NCBI GenBank assembly: GCA_030537735.1
Contig: JAUNVG010000008.1
Coordinates: forward strand, 40,198-82,240
From: Actinomycetaceae bacterium
GTDB taxonomy: Bacteria > Actinomycetota > Actinomycetes > Actinomycetales > Actinomycetaceae
Direction of reading: 5' to 3'
Length of the DNA stretch: 42,043 bases
Shown: positions 7,952-16,988 of the stretch, one piece after another
How the letters are laid out: each line of letters starts with the position of its first letter
Position numbering within the stretch: position 1 is the stretch's first letter
Notes under the pieces: model-generated
What the model saw: only the letters and a program-made list of their open reading frames with translations
Told to the model about the DNA's origin: nothing
The model's database searches: none
Position numbers and translations under genes: made by a program

Positions 7952-9649
7952 TCAGGCGTAGCGTTGGCGCACGTAGACTTCAATCTCCTCCATGGACTTC
8001 CCGCGGGTTTCAGGCATGATCCGGTACAAGACCACCGCAATCAAAAGGTTCAGAACCCCGAAAATGGTGTACGTTAAAGCCCCGCCCAGGGACTGCATCA
8101 TAATCGGGAAAATCGCGGTGATAATGGCGTTGGCTATCCACATGCTGAAAACCGCGGCGCCGTTCATAACCCCGCGCGCTGAGGCGGGGAAGATCTCACC
8201 CAGCATGGTCCATACCACGGTGCCGTTGGAGGACTGCACGATCAGCATGAACAAACCCATTAGCAGCAAAATTGTGTACGGCGCCCACGCCGGCGGGTGG
8301 TGGCCGCCGTCAATGGCGGGGGCAATGGTGAAGTGGAAAACCGCGGCGATAGCCAGCAGGCAAAACCCCACCCCCAAAACGTCGGCGATTAGTAGTTGGC
8401 GGCGGCTAAAACGCACAATCAACCACAGTCCCAAGGCCCCGCCGATTACCGACATCACGCCGTTACCAACTTGGGCGTAGATGGCGGCGGAAGTTTCCAT
8501 CCCTGCGTAGCCTAAAACTTTGGGGGCGTAGTACATCACCGTGTTCACCCCGGTGGTTTGGTTCACCACCGCGAGGAAAATCCCCACCAGCATGAGTTTG
8601 CGTAGCCACGGGGTCGCTAGGACTTCACGCAGGTTGAGCCGCTGGGTGCGGGTCTTTTCCCGCTGGCTCGCCAGCATTTCTTGCAGTTCCGCCCCCACGT
8701 GCTCATCGCTGCGCACACGCTTCAACGCCCCAATGGCCTCGTAGAAGCGGCCCTGCGCCACGTACCAGCGCGCGGACTCCGGCATCAGGCGCATACCGAT
8801 CCACAGTCCGATGGCGGGCAGGGTGCAAAGTAAAAGCATGTAACGCCAGGCGGCGGCGTTGCCTCCAGCTACCACCAGTTGCTGGGTGAAGTCGTAAAAC
8901 GCTTGCGTGTCACCGGCGAAGTGGGAAGCCTCCAGGGCATGCACCTGATCCCAGGTGTATTGCGCGGGCGACAGTATCCCAGCAGGGTCGGAAACCACCT
9001 GCAGGTGGGGTGGGCCTTGCAAAGCGGCGATCGCCGAGTTCATGGTGAACGCCAGTAGCTGGCCGGTAACAATCATCAGTTGGTCTACCGCCACCACCGT
9101 GCCGCGGATACTCTTGGGCGCGGTTTCGGCCAAGAACACCGGGACGGTAGCGGAAGCCCCACCCACGGCGAAACCAAGGACGAAACGGAAGGGGTAGAGC
9201 ACCCAAATGTTGGGTGACATGGCGTTACCCAAAGCCCCCACTGCGAACAGCAAAGCCAATAGCAGTAGGTTATGGCGGCGCCCGTAACGGTCCGACAGGC
9301 GTCCCCCGATGAGGGCGCCAAACGCCGCCCCGAAGGTGAGGATCCCCCCGATCATGCCTTCTTCCAAGGCCGTCAAATGCAACCCGCCAGCACCATTAGG
9401 CATGTACATGTACGGCAGTGCCCCGGAAATAACTCCGGTGTCATAGCCGAACAGCAGAGAACCTAAAGTGGCGACCGCGGCAACAGCGAACATGGACCGT
9501 CGCTTACCGCTGGGTTCGACTTCACCCACGAACTGCGATAGTTGCCTGTCGTCAAACTCTAGGATCTGGTGTTCATCCACCGGCGGGTTGCCCCCGCCTG
9601 GTGAGGGTTTTCGGTTAGCTGCTTGGGAATCATTACTTGCGGTGGCCAT
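7952..9649 (-). CDS. Sugar-porter family MFS transporter
   Basis: 565 residues and about 12 membrane helices. Sugar-porter signatures are present: GYDTGVISG (68-76), GGRLSDRYGRR (115-125), RFVLGFAVGG (about 155-164), a PESARWYV loop after helix 6 and MPETRGKSMEEIE at the C terminus. This points to a proton-coupled monosaccharide or polyol symporter like XylE or GalP. The loop between helices 5 and 6 (about 205-260) is longer than usual. The start is supported by GGAGGG 8 bases upstream of the ATG. The substrate is unknown, and no sugar catabolic gene sits beside it. Confidence 0.93.
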   Translation of the reverse strand: MATASNDSQAANRKPSPGGGNPPVDEHQILEFDDRQLSQFVGEVEPSGKRRSMFAVAAVATLGSLLFGYDTGVISGALPYMYMPNGAGGLHLTALEEGMIGGILTFGAAFGALIGGRLSDRYGRRHNLLLLALLFAVGALGNAMSPNIWVLYPFRFVLGFAVGGASATVPVFLAETAPKSIRGTVVAVDQLMIVTGQLLAFTMNSAIAALQGPPHLQVVSDPAGILSPAQYTWDQVHALEASHFAGDTQAFYDFTQQLVVAGGNAAAWRYMLLLCTLPAIGLWIGMRLMPESARWYVAQGRFYEAIGALKRVRSDEHVGAELQEMLASQREKTRTQRLNLREVLATPWLRKLMLVGIFLAVVNQTTGVNTVMYYAPKVLGYAGMETSAAIYAQVGNGVMSVIGGALGLWLIVRFSRRQLLIADVLGVGFCLLAIAAVFHFTIAPAIDGGHHPPAWAPYTILLLMGLFMLIVQSSNGTVVWTMLGEIFPASARGVMNGAAVFSMWIANAIITAIFPIMMQSLGGALTYTIFGVLNLLIAVVLYRIMPETRGKSMEEIEVYVRQRYA

Positions 9650-9766
9650 CGTTGGTGCCCTCCTCGCATCAGCCCGCAGCCGCGTTCACTAAGAGCCCGG
9701 TCGCCAGCTATGAAAAATAGGTGTGTTACTTCGGCCGCAAGAGCGGCTAAAACTTGGGTTTGGTTC

Positions 9767-11212
9767 TCACTTCCCTAAATGCTGGACCAGTTCGGGGGCG
9801 ATCCCGATGTAGGTTGCCGGTGAAAGCTTCAGCAATCGTTCTTCCACTTGCGATGGTAACCCCAGGGAGGAAATGAAAGCAGCAGTAGCGCCGGCATCCA
9901 CCTCATGTCCGCGGGTGAGTTCTTTCAACCGTTCGTAGGGGTCTTCCATTCCCTCCGCTCCCGCAATCGCAGCTACCCGCATGGTTTGCTGCACGGCCTC
10001 ACCCACGACCTCCCAGTGGGAATCCAAGTCAGCGGCCATCGCCTGGGCGTTCATGTCGATCCCAGCCAGGCCGCGGCGCAAGTTATCCAACGCCAGCAGG
10101 GAATGTCCCAAGGCGGTGCCAATATTGCGTTGGGTGGAAGAATCGGTCAGGTCTCGTTGCAGGCGGGAGGTCACCAAGGTGGCGGAAAGCACGTCCAGTA
10201 GCGCGCAGGAAATTTCCAGGTTCGCTTCGGCGTTTTCGAAACGAATGGGGTTTACCTTGTGTGGCATGGTGGAGGACCCGGTGGAGCCTTGGGCGGCGAG
10301 GTTTTGGTGGAAGTACCCCAAGGAAATGTAAGTCCAAGCGTCGGTGGCGAAGTTGTGGGCAATGCGGTTAAAACGCGCCACGTCGGCGTATAGCTCGCTT
10401 TGCCAGTCGTGGGATTCAATCTGGGTGGTAAGCGGGTTCCACTGCAGGCCCAGTTTAGTTACGAAACTGCGCGCCACTTCTTGCCAGTCAACTTCGGGTA
10501 CGGCGCACACATGGGCGGCGTAGGTGCCGGTGGCGCCGTTGATTTTCCCGAGGAACTCGGTGTTTTCAACTCGTTTGATCTGGCGTGAGAGGCGGTGGGC
10601 AAACACCGCCATCTCCTTACCCATGGTCGATGGGGTGGCGGGCTGCCCGTGGGTGCGGCACAGCATCGGCAAGTCGGCGTGTTCTTCGGCGAGGACGGTC
10701 ACGTCCTCACGTAGGCCACGCGCGGTTGGCAGCCACACGTCCTCGATCGCACCTTTTATAACTAGGGCGTAGGCGAGGTTATTGATGTCTTCGGAAGTGC
10801 AGAAAATATGCACCACTTCGTGAACTTGGCTGAGCGCGGTTTCCCCAAGGGGGTCCACCGCCGCGTCCAGGCGACGCTTGAGGTAGTATTCCACGGCTTT
10901 AACATCGTGGCGGGTTTCGGCTTCAATCTCGGCCAGTTCCGCCACCGCGTCGGCACCGAACTCGGCCACTTGCGTGCGCAGGTAGTGCCGGTCTCGGTCG
11001 GTGAGTTCGGGAGCTCCGGGCAGCACCTGGCTGTCAAGCAGGTGGATGAGCCATTCGACTTCGACGAACATCCGGGCGCGGTTCAGCCCGGCTTCGGAAA
11101 GGTAATCCACCAGGGGAGCGACCACGGGGCGGTAGCGTCCGTCCAGGGATCCCAAGGCGATGGGGGAGTCAGCTAGGTGTTGCATGGCGGTGAGGTCAAA
11201 AGCAGCTTCCAT
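9767..11212 (-). CDS. purB: Adenylosuccinate lyase
   Basis: 481 residues of the fumarase/aspartase superfamily with the signature GSSTMPHKVNP. The N-terminal ALGSLDGRY is typical of the E. coli PurB subgroup. The enzyme cleaves SAICAR to AICAR and adenylosuccinate to AMP, each with release of fumarate, in purine synthesis. The annotated ATG has no clear ribosome binding site, and the internal ATG at 11185 (M10) is also possible. It stands alone, divergent from the WXG-type gene. Two copies of the dispersed octamer (10690 and 10738) lie inverted within the gene. Confidence 0.95.
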   Translation of the reverse strand: MEAAFDLTAMQHLADSPIALGSLDGRYRPVVAPLVDYLSEAGLNRARMFVEVEWLIHLLDSQVLPGAPELTDRDRHYLRTQVAEFGADAVAELAEIEAETRHDVKAVEYYLKRRLDAAVDPLGETALSQVHEVVHIFCTSEDINNLAYALVIKGAIEDVWLPTARGLREDVTVLAEEHADLPMLCRTHGQPATPSTMGKEMAVFAHRLSRQIKRVENTEFLGKINGATGTYAAHVCAVPEVDWQEVARSFVTKLGLQWNPLTTQIESHDWQSELYADVARFNRIAHNFATDAWTYISLGYFHQNLAAQGSTGSSTMPHKVNPIRFENAEANLEISCALLDVLSATLVTSRLQRDLTDSSTQRNIGTALGHSLLALDNLRRGLAGIDMNAQAMAADLDSHWEVVGEAVQQTMRVAAIAGAEGMEDPYERLKELTRGHEVDAGATAAFISSLGLPSQVEERLLKLSPATYIGIAPELVQHLGK

Positions 11213-11383
11213 ATTTTATATGGTGGCACATTCGCGCGTTTGCGGAAACAGCAGTTTCACCCCTCGGCTGCTCACCGCTCCGTTGTTCACCGCGGGCAGG
11301 GCGGTTTTCCACAGGCGGGTTCTATCCACTGATCTTCCTGGGGGCGAGGTCGGTCGCCGGGATGGGCGTTTTAACTTCGTCCC

Positions 11384-11632
11384 ATGGACTTCGATACTTT
11401 TCTTCCTCTGTCCCACGCTTGCGAACTCCTAACGCAGGTGGCAAGGACCGTTAACGAAATTTCCTTCCAGTGGGAAGGCCCAGCCTCCACTCAGGCGCAG
11501 CTTCGCCTGGGGGAGGTAGCAGTGGTGAGCGCTGAATTAGCTGGCTGTCTGCGGGATTTAGAAACCGAGCTGTGGCGGGCACTGGCCCAAGCTAACAGTG
11601 AACTTGCCGGAGCCTTGGTGGGTGCCCCGTGA
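11384..11632 (+). CDS. Small helical WXG-type protein
   Basis: 82 residues, predicted almost entirely helical, with W-E-G at residues 30-32 at the presumed hairpin turn. Length and motif position fit the WXG100/ESAT-6 family, whose members form helical-hairpin dimers with type VII substrates. Its stop overlaps the GTG start of the next gene (GTGA), so the two are probably translationally coupled and may act as a pair. It is short for the family and has no YxxxD/E tail of its own. No other type VII component lies in the window, so the assignment is an inference. Confidence 0.6.
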   Translation: MDFDTFLPLSHACELLTQVARTVNEISFQWEGPASTQAQLRLGEVAVVSAELAGCLRDLETELWRALAQANSELAGALVGAP

Positions 11633-13413
11633 GTGACTACGTGCTGATTGACTCCGGTGCGCTGTGCGTGGACACTTCCTCCTTGCGCCTGGCCGCGACC
11701 AAGGTGCGAGGCAGTGCCACCCAGGCGGTGGAGGCGCTAGTTATTTTGCGGGCAATGCAAGAGCTGTGGCAGGCCGGGCAGTTCCTAGCTTTCCCACCGA
11801 CTGTCGTGGGGTTCGCCGGCAGTCCCGCCATGCAGAAACTGCAGGCACTTCTTGACCACTCCTACACCCTGTGTGCTCGGATTGATTCGGAAGTGGTAAC
11901 GCAACTGCGTAAGTTAGGTATGGATTTGGAGTTCGTCGCTGACGTTTACGAAGCCACCGAGGCCTCCACGTGCGCAAGTTTTGATGCTTCCTTGTTGACT
12001 GCTTTCGCGCGCTGGGTGCAGCGCAAGGGGCATGCGCGTTTTTCGACCCGCCAGTTCGGCAAGCAAAACGCGGTGATGTTCTCGGCGAAAGTCTACGACC
12101 TGACGGTGGCGAAACCGAACGTGGTTCGCACTTGGGAGCTGCTCCTTGCCACCGCCACCATCAAGGACCTTAAACATGGGGAAATGGACTTGCGCAAACT
12201 AAAGGTACGTAGCGCGGCGATGTTGCAGTTGGCGTTCGCCCTGGATCGCCACAGGTGGCCACGCCCGCCGCTGGCCCGGCAGGTGGGGCAGGTGGAGACC
12301 GCCGCCATGGATGCGCTCACCTGCAACGAGTCCGTGGGGCAAGCCTTGGCGGGGGCGCGACCAAACCTGTTGGTAGGCCGGTCGGCGAAACCAACGGCAG
12401 ATGGGGTGCCAGGCGGGGACAACAACTTAACTGACAAGGCGAATGACTGGGTGCCAAGCGCGGCAACGGTAGCGAGGAGCGCGGGAGTAATGACGGTGGT
12501 TAACCGCTCCAAACTGCGTCGGCAAGGTTTCAAGGTCGAACGCAGCCACGTCCTCGTCCGACCTTCACAGGGGCGAGGGCCGGTGTGGGAGCCGAAGCCG
12601 GTGGCGATTCCTGACGTGTTGTCTGGGCGAAGCGGTGGCGGCGAGGCGGTGCAGCACGTGGAAGCGGTCGACACCCCCCGAAGTGCGTCGGAGTTACTTG
12701 AGCGCGTCAAGCACGTGTGCGACCAGCCTTGGGACAGGGCTGCGGTGAGTACCACGGGGAGGGGGCCTGTACCGGCGGCTGCGGAGTTTGAGATCTTACG
12801 CCACGATACTCCCGGCCGGGAGCGCCCCAGTTGGAGCGTCGTTATGCGCGGCACGCAAGAAACCATTCCGGGGGCGGCGAACCCGAAGAATATGACTGCG
12901 AATTTCGCTACCGTCGCGGGTGCTTACAGTGATGAGCACGTGGCGGTGCAGATAGCATTGGCTGATGCGGGTGCTGAGCCGGCGGACGCAGTGGAGTTCG
13001 TGGGGCACTCCCAAGGTGGTCTGACAGCTGCGGCCTTGGCGGCGGACCCGCAGGTGAACAGCCGCTACCAGGTGGCGGCAGTGGTGACGGCTGGGTCTCC
13101 CATCGGTAACCTCGACATTCCCCCGTCCACTCCGCTGATGGCGTTTGAAAATACCGCTGACATTATCCCCGGTCTGGAAGGGCGTTTTAACCGCACTAGC
13201 GCTAATCACATCACGGTCTACAGCGGGTCGGAAGACATCGACGGTTTCTTTGGCCCGCACAGTTTGGATGGCTACATCTCGGATGCGGAAGTTGCCGGCG
13301 AACAGGGGAATTCGCAGGTGGAAAGCTGGCATGAAAAACGTGCCCGCACCCTGGGGTTAGAAGGGGCGACTGTGACTTCGGCGCGTCGATACACCATCAC
13401 CACCGCGCGCTAG
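11629..13413 (+). CDS. Candidate type VII-exported alpha/beta hydrolase (lipase-like)
   Basis: 594 residues. The first 110 or so look helical and end in Y-E-A-T-E (107-111), matching the YxxxD/E export motif of type VII substrates. The C-terminal third is an alpha/beta hydrolase: G-H-S461-Q-G-G nucleophile elbow, probable acid D511 (ENTADII) and probable His H544 (GPHSLDG), in the order of lipase-like serine hydrolases. The middle (about 120-380) matches nothing I recognise. The GTG start overlaps the stop of the WXG-type gene by four bases. Together these suggest an exported lipase or esterase with its helical partner, possibly a toxin or a cell-envelope enzyme. No classical signal peptide is seen. 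No immunity candidate follows; the next gene is convergent. Confidence 0.65.
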   Translation: MSDYVLIDSGALCVDTSSLRLAATKVRGSATQAVEALVILRAMQELWQAGQFLAFPPTVVGFAGSPAMQKLQALLDHSYTLCARIDSEVVTQLRKLGMDLEFVADVYEATEASTCASFDASLLTAFARWVQRKGHARFSTRQFGKQNAVMFSAKVYDLTVAKPNVVRTWELLLATATIKDLKHGEMDLRKLKVRSAAMLQLAFALDRHRWPRPPLARQVGQVETAAMDALTCNESVGQALAGARPNLLVGRSAKPTADGVPGGDNNLTDKANDWVPSAATVARSAGVMTVVNRSKLRRQGFKVERSHVLVRPSQGRGPVWEPKPVAIPDVLSGRSGGGEAVQHVEAVDTPRSASELLERVKHVCDQPWDRAAVSTTGRGPVPAAAEFEILRHDTPGRERPSWSVVMRGTQETIPGAANPKNMTANFATVAGAYSDEHVAVQIALADAGAEPADAVEFVGHSQGGLTAAALAADPQVNSRYQVAAVVTAGSPIGNLDIPPSTPLMAFENTADIIPGLEGRFNRTSANHITVYSGSEDIDGFFGPHSLDGYISDAEVAGEQGNSQVESWHEKRARTLGLEGATVTSARRYTITTAR

Positions 13414-13430
13414 GTCACGCCGGCCGGGCG

Positions 13431-13458
13431 GCGACACTCGTGGGGAGTTGAGTGTCGC
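13431..13458. terminator. Hairpin between convergent genes
   Basis: GCGACACTC (13431-13439) and GAGTGTCGC (13450-13458) form a perfect 9-bp stem with a 10-nt loop in the 54-bp gap between the hydrolase gene and the convergent holin-like gene. It lacks a U-tract on either strand but is placed to stop both transcripts. Confidence 0.5.
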
Positions 13459-13467
13459 GGGCAGTGG

Positions 13468-13848
13468 CTAGAGGCTTATTTTGCGTAGGACGGCGCTGAC
13501 CAGGGCCGCCACGATCGCGGTGATAATGGCACCGAGGAAGGCCGCGCCGAAGCCGGAAACCGCCAGGCCGTAACCGATTTGAGTAGTTAGCCAGCCGGTG
13601 AGCATGAACATCAGGGCGTTCACCACCAGGGCGAATAATCCCAGGGTGAGGATGTAGATGGGGAAGGTCAGCACTTTCACCAGGGGGCGAACCACCATGT
13701 TGATGGCGGTGAATACCGCGCCGATGATCAGTAGCGTTAAGAAGTTTGTCCAGCTGGAGGTGCTTTCGGGCAGTGCGATGCCCGAAACTAGAGTGTCCGC
13801 CAGCCAGATCCCAGCCATATTTGCGAGTAAACGAATTACAAAGTCCAT
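13468..13848 (-). CDS. Four-helix membrane protein, phage-holin-4 (PF04020-type) family
   Basis: 126 residues with four membrane helices and the conserved middle segment INMVVRPLVKVLTFPIYILT-G (about 49-70) of the YvlD/'mycobacterial phage holin superfamily IV' group. Despite the name, most members are chromosomal membrane proteins of unknown role. No phage genes surround it, so lysis is unlikely. It starts with ATG after a weak AGGGG. Confidence 0.85.
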   Translation of the reverse strand: MDFVIRLLANMAGIWLADTLVSGIALPESTSSWTNFLTLLIIGAVFTAINMVVRPLVKVLTFPIYILTLGLFALVVNALMFMLTGWLTTQIGYGLAVSGFGAAFLGAIITAIVAALVSAVLRKISL

Positions 13849-14069
13849 ACCCCTATTATCTCAACTACGGCGGCAGATGCCACCGGGAGAGCAAAACGTC
13901 TCCGTAATGTGAGGGCACCGCCCGCCCCCGCCACGTCCTCGCTGCCGCCCCCGTCGGTCGGCCTCTGCCAAGTTCTCACCACCCCGCCCCGCCGCCTGGC
14001 TTCGTCATCTTCCCCACTCAGCATTGCTGTGCCCTGGTATTGGGCGCTGGCGGGGTTAGGCTAGTAACC

Positions 14070-15155
14070 ATGAATACCGACAACCCCAGTTGCGTGAATA
14101 TCCGCGAGGACGTCCTCGCCTTCCCTAAAATCGTCACACCTCCCGCCCCCCAAGGTGAAAACCCGGCGTTCCTGGCCGCGAACGAACACCCGGTGGCTCC
14201 TCCCTTGGCGGTGAGGCAAGCGGCGGGAGCGGCCCTGGCTAACTGCAACCGCTACCCGGACATGGCGACCACCGACTTGATTACGCAAGTCGCGGCCTTC
14301 CACCAAGTGGATCCCACTTGGGTGGCAACCGGAGCCGGTTCTTCGGCGCTTTTAGTGCACGCACTTTCCCTGGTGGCGAATCCCGGTGCGAACGTGGTTT
14401 TCGCTTGGCGTTCCTTCGAGGCCTACCCATTCGTCACCCAGGTGGTGGGGTCGAAGCCGAAACTCGTGCCTTTGAACCAGGACCAAACCCATGACTTGGA
14501 TGCGATGGCGCAGGCGGTGGATGAAACCACCAGCGCGGTGATTATTTGCAACCCGAACAACCCAACCGGCACGGTCGTAACCACCGCGCAGATTCGTCGC
14601 TTCCTAGAACAAGTCGACCCCCGCGTGCTGGTGATCGTCGATGAAGCCTACATTGACTACGTGAACGACCCCCAGGTCGGAACCGCCTTGTCCCTGGTGG
14701 CGGAGTTCGAGAATCTACTGGTGGCGAGGACGTTCTCCAAGGCTTACGGGTTGGCAGGAGTTCGCGTGGGGTACATGGTGGGTCAACCCCAGTTGATCCA
14801 GTACCTGCGGTCGGTGACACTGCCGTTTTCGGTATCGGCGGTGGCCCAGGAAGCGGCGATTGCGATGCTATTGCAACCGCAGGCGGTGGCGGAGGGAGTT
14901 TCCCGCACCGTGGCGGAGCGCTCGCGGATGCTAACTGCACTACGTGAGCTGGGCTTGCCGGTTCCGAGGTCGCAAACTAATTTCTTCTGGCTGCCGGGGT
15001 CTTCTTGCCTGGGTATGGAACCGGCGCAGGCGGCGCAGGTTTTCGCGCAGGCCGGCATTGCGGTGCGGGCGTTCCCCGACGGGGTGCGCATAGCTTTGGG
15101 CACGGCGCAGGACAATGACAGGGTGCTGGAACTGTTGCGCTCAGCCGCCAGCTGA
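14070..15155 (+). CDS. Histidinol-phosphate/aromatic aminotransferase-like PLP enzyme
   Basis: 361 residues of fold-type I PLP aminotransferase, HisC/Pat group. NPNNPTG is at 161-167, DEAY at 191-194, and the Schiff-base Lys is K224 in TFSKAYGLAGVRVGY. It would catalyse transamination of histidinol-phosphate or of phenylalanine/tyrosine. With no his operon nearby, the aromatic (Pat) role is as likely as histidine synthesis. An upstream TTG at 14040 is open, but ATG 14070 fits the family N terminus better. A perfect palindrome made of two dispersed octamers (14105-14118) lies within codons 12-17. Confidence 0.88.
   Translation: MNTDNPSCVNIREDVLAFPKIVTPPAPQGENPAFLAANEHPVAPPLAVRQAAGAALANCNRYPDMATTDLITQVAAFHQVDPTWVATGAGSSALLVHALSLVANPGANVVFAWRSFEAYPFVTQVVGSKPKLVPLNQDQTHDLDAMAQAVDETTSAVIICNPNNPTGTVVTTAQIRRFLEQVDPRVLVIVDEAYIDYVNDPQVGTALSLVAEFENLLVARTFSKAYGLAGVRVGYMVGQPQLIQYLRSVTLPFSVSAVAQEAAIAMLLQPQAVAEGVSRTVAERSRMLTALRELGLPVPRSQTNFFWLPGSSCLGMEPAQAAQVFAQAGIAVRAFPDGVRIALGTAQDNDRVLELLRSAAS
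14105..14118. repeat. Palindromic double octamer
   Basis: CGAGGACGTCCTCG is two overlapping copies of the dispersed octamer in opposite orientations, inside the 5' end of the aminotransferase gene. It is the only place in the window where the two orientations merge. Confidence 0.8.
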
Positions 15156-15431
15156 CCGCCCCCTCAGAGTCTTTGGTGAAACGCCTTAAGATCTAGATTC
15201 CGCATTGGTTGAGAGATCGGATTTCTTCAAGGGCTCTTATGGCGGAGCTGGATGTTTTCTGCAGTGACACAGGGATTATGACATTGTCGCCCATAGTTGC
15301 CGTTATCGCTTTGATGTGAAAGCCGAAAACCTGAAACGCTGCGACGCCCGGATGTGAGAAACAGGCGAGGGCGGGAGAATCCAAGCCCCGGTTGTGAGAA
15401 ACCACAGCTCATCCGGCAGAAATAAAGAAAG
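15156..15431. other. Gene-poor stretch between the aminotransferase and the tRNA terminator
   Basis: Together with the tRNA terminator (15432-15464), about 320 bases separate the aminotransferase from tRNA-Pro. A 70-codon minus-strand frame (15193-15405) exists, but it has no recognisable motif or clear ribosome binding site, so I do not call it. Its AT content is higher than in the neighbouring genes, and it may be remnant DNA beside the tRNA. Confidence 0.4.
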
Positions 15432-15464
15432 CCGCTGACTCTCAGTTTTGCTTGAGAATCAGCG
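15432..15464 (-). terminator. Terminator of tRNA-Pro
   Basis: CCGCTGA-C-TCTCA and TGAGA-A-TCAGCGG pair into a long stem with one internal mismatch, just beyond the tRNA 3' end. On the minus strand it is followed by the T-rich CTTTCTTTATTT. On the plus strand it is followed by only TTTT. Confidence 0.75.
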
Positions 15465-15473
15465 GTTTTCCAC

Positions 15474-15550
<77 letters not shown>

Positions 15551-15568
15551 TGCTTTATCAGCTTACCC

Positions 15569-15598
15569 AGTATAACGTTCGTCAACGTCAGGTACCAA
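15569..15598 (-). promoter_or_regulatory. Promoter of tRNA-Pro
   Basis: On the minus strand: -35 TTGGTA (15598-15593), an 18-bp spacer and -10 TATACT (15574-15569). The -10 ends 18 bases before the tRNA 5' end, a normal distance for a short leader. Confidence 0.6.
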
Positions 15599-15671
15599 TT
15601 CGCGACGGTACTCACATATAGAGTCCGCGTGATGGGGAGCCGTAACTCACGTATCTTCGCCGGGAAGTGTT

Positions 15672-16988
15672 TTGGGTGACGTGATATCAGCAACCCACAA
15701 GCGGTTAGGTGCCGGTGCGGTCGAGCGTCAGCCGGGTTATATTTCCTGGCTGGCAGCTGACACCACTTACGCCTTATCGGCGGCCATAAATGGATTCGTT
15801 TTATCTATATTGGTCCTCACTCGTAGTGGTTCTGCAACTCATGCCGGCATAGTCACCTCGATTGCTCTAGTTACAGCCGGTATCCTCAACATTTTTGGAG
15901 GTTGGGTTCAAGACGTGTGGGATCGCCGTAAGCTGGCTCGCTGGAATGGCGCCACAGGGGTTGTCATATATGGGGCGGCTGTCGCTCTGCTCCTTACCGG
16001 CACTTTCAACTTCGCTACGGCTTCTGCTCTGGCCGTTGCATTAGGTATACGCGCCGGACTTTGCGCAAACGTTACCAACGTTATGCTAAGAGCTTTTTTG
16101 CCGGGGAGCGTGCTACCTAAAGCTATTTCGGTTAATCAAGCACGAGATGCGCTGATCGAGTTCGGTACCGCTCCTTTCGCTGGAGCTCTTCTTCAGCTTG
16201 GAGCTGCTTTCCCGTACACCTTCAACATCATCACCAATTTCCTTGGATACGTCGCCAGCTTATTCCTGCCAGCTTCTATCTCTGCAGCTGGCGTGGATCA
16301 GCCGGGCAACGCCCGCAAAACAATTTCGATCCGGAGCCTATTCGCGGGATTCGACATTCTCTTCTCGATTCGACTCCTGAGAGTGGTCACGACTTCCGGA
16401 AATATCGCGTTCACGGTTTTTAATGCTGTCATTACGGCAACGATATGGCACATGCTAAAAACTACTGGAAACGCTGCGATTGCCGGGCTCACAAGCAGCG
16501 TTGTTGCCATCGGAGTGTTTATCGGAGCTTCCGTGGCCTCTCGGATAACAAAGGCCCTACCCGGTGGAGTAATTGTCCTACTGGCTTACCTCTTGCCGCT
16601 GGCATCTACAGCTCTGCTTCTGGTTTTTCATTCATCACCGGCTCATCTGCTGCTACTTGCACCGGCTTTGTTCCTACTTCCCGCAGGAAGCGCTGTACTA
16701 GGGTCCCTGCAGTTACTTGTAGTGCCCGACAAAAAGCTTGGTCGCACATTTGCGGCTACTGGAATTTTGGAGCTCATCTTCGGTGCTTCGATTGCTGCAG
16801 CTACAGGCTATCTTAACGAGCACATCGGCTACACAAGTACTCTACTTGTGGGTGTGGTAATCATGGGGCTATGCCTAATCCACCTTGCTTTAGTTTCTGA
16901 AATTCGAGCAGTGCCAGTGTCCACTGAGCTGGAGGCATACGCTGAGACAATTGCATGTTCTAATCGCCACGAGGCAGAAAGAAAATAG
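15672..16988 (+). CDS. MFS transporter, EntS/MFS_3-like, probably acquired
   Basis: 438 residues, about 12 membrane helices, with the motif GGWVQDVWDRRKLARW between helices 2 and 3, typical of the EntS/MFS_3 exporter branch (siderophore or macrolide efflux). Its substrate is unknown. Base use is AT-richer than its neighbours: three 60-base stretches counted by hand gave 43, 47 and 55% G+C, against 62% in one stretch of the adjacent aminotransferase. It carries none of the dispersed octamers. It sits just upstream of tRNA-Pro on the opposite strand. Together these suggest transfer. The start is uncertain: TTG 15672 has GGAAG 4 bases upstream, and GTG 15681 is an alternative. Confidence 0.85.
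   Translation: MGDVISATHKRLGAGAVERQPGYISWLAADTTYALSAAINGFVLSILVLTRSGSATHAGIVTSIALVTAGILNIFGGWVQDVWDRRKLARWNGATGVVIYGAAVALLLTGTFNFATASALAVALGIRAGLCANVTNVMLRAFLPGSVLPKAISVNQARDALIEFGTAPFAGALLQLGAAFPYTFNIITNFLGYVASLFLPASISAAGVDQPGNARKTISIRSLFAGFDILFSIRLLRVVTTSGNIAFTVFNAVITATIWHMLKTTGNAAIAGLTSSVVAIGVFIGASVASRITKALPGGVIVLLAYLLPLASTALLLVFHSSPAHLLLLAPALFLLPAGSAVLGSLQLLVVPDKKLGRTFAATGILELIFGASIAAATGYLNEHIGYTSTLLVGVVIMGLCLIHLALVSEIRAVPVSTELEAYAETIACSNRHEAERK

Noticed and set aside
13468..13848. Holin-like gene as evidence of a prophage
   Set aside because: The family is mostly chromosomal, and no capsid, integrase or lysin gene is nearby.
15193..15405. 70-codon minus-strand open frame between the aminotransferase and tRNA-Pro
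   Set aside because: No recognisable motif, and similar-length frames arise by chance in this composition.
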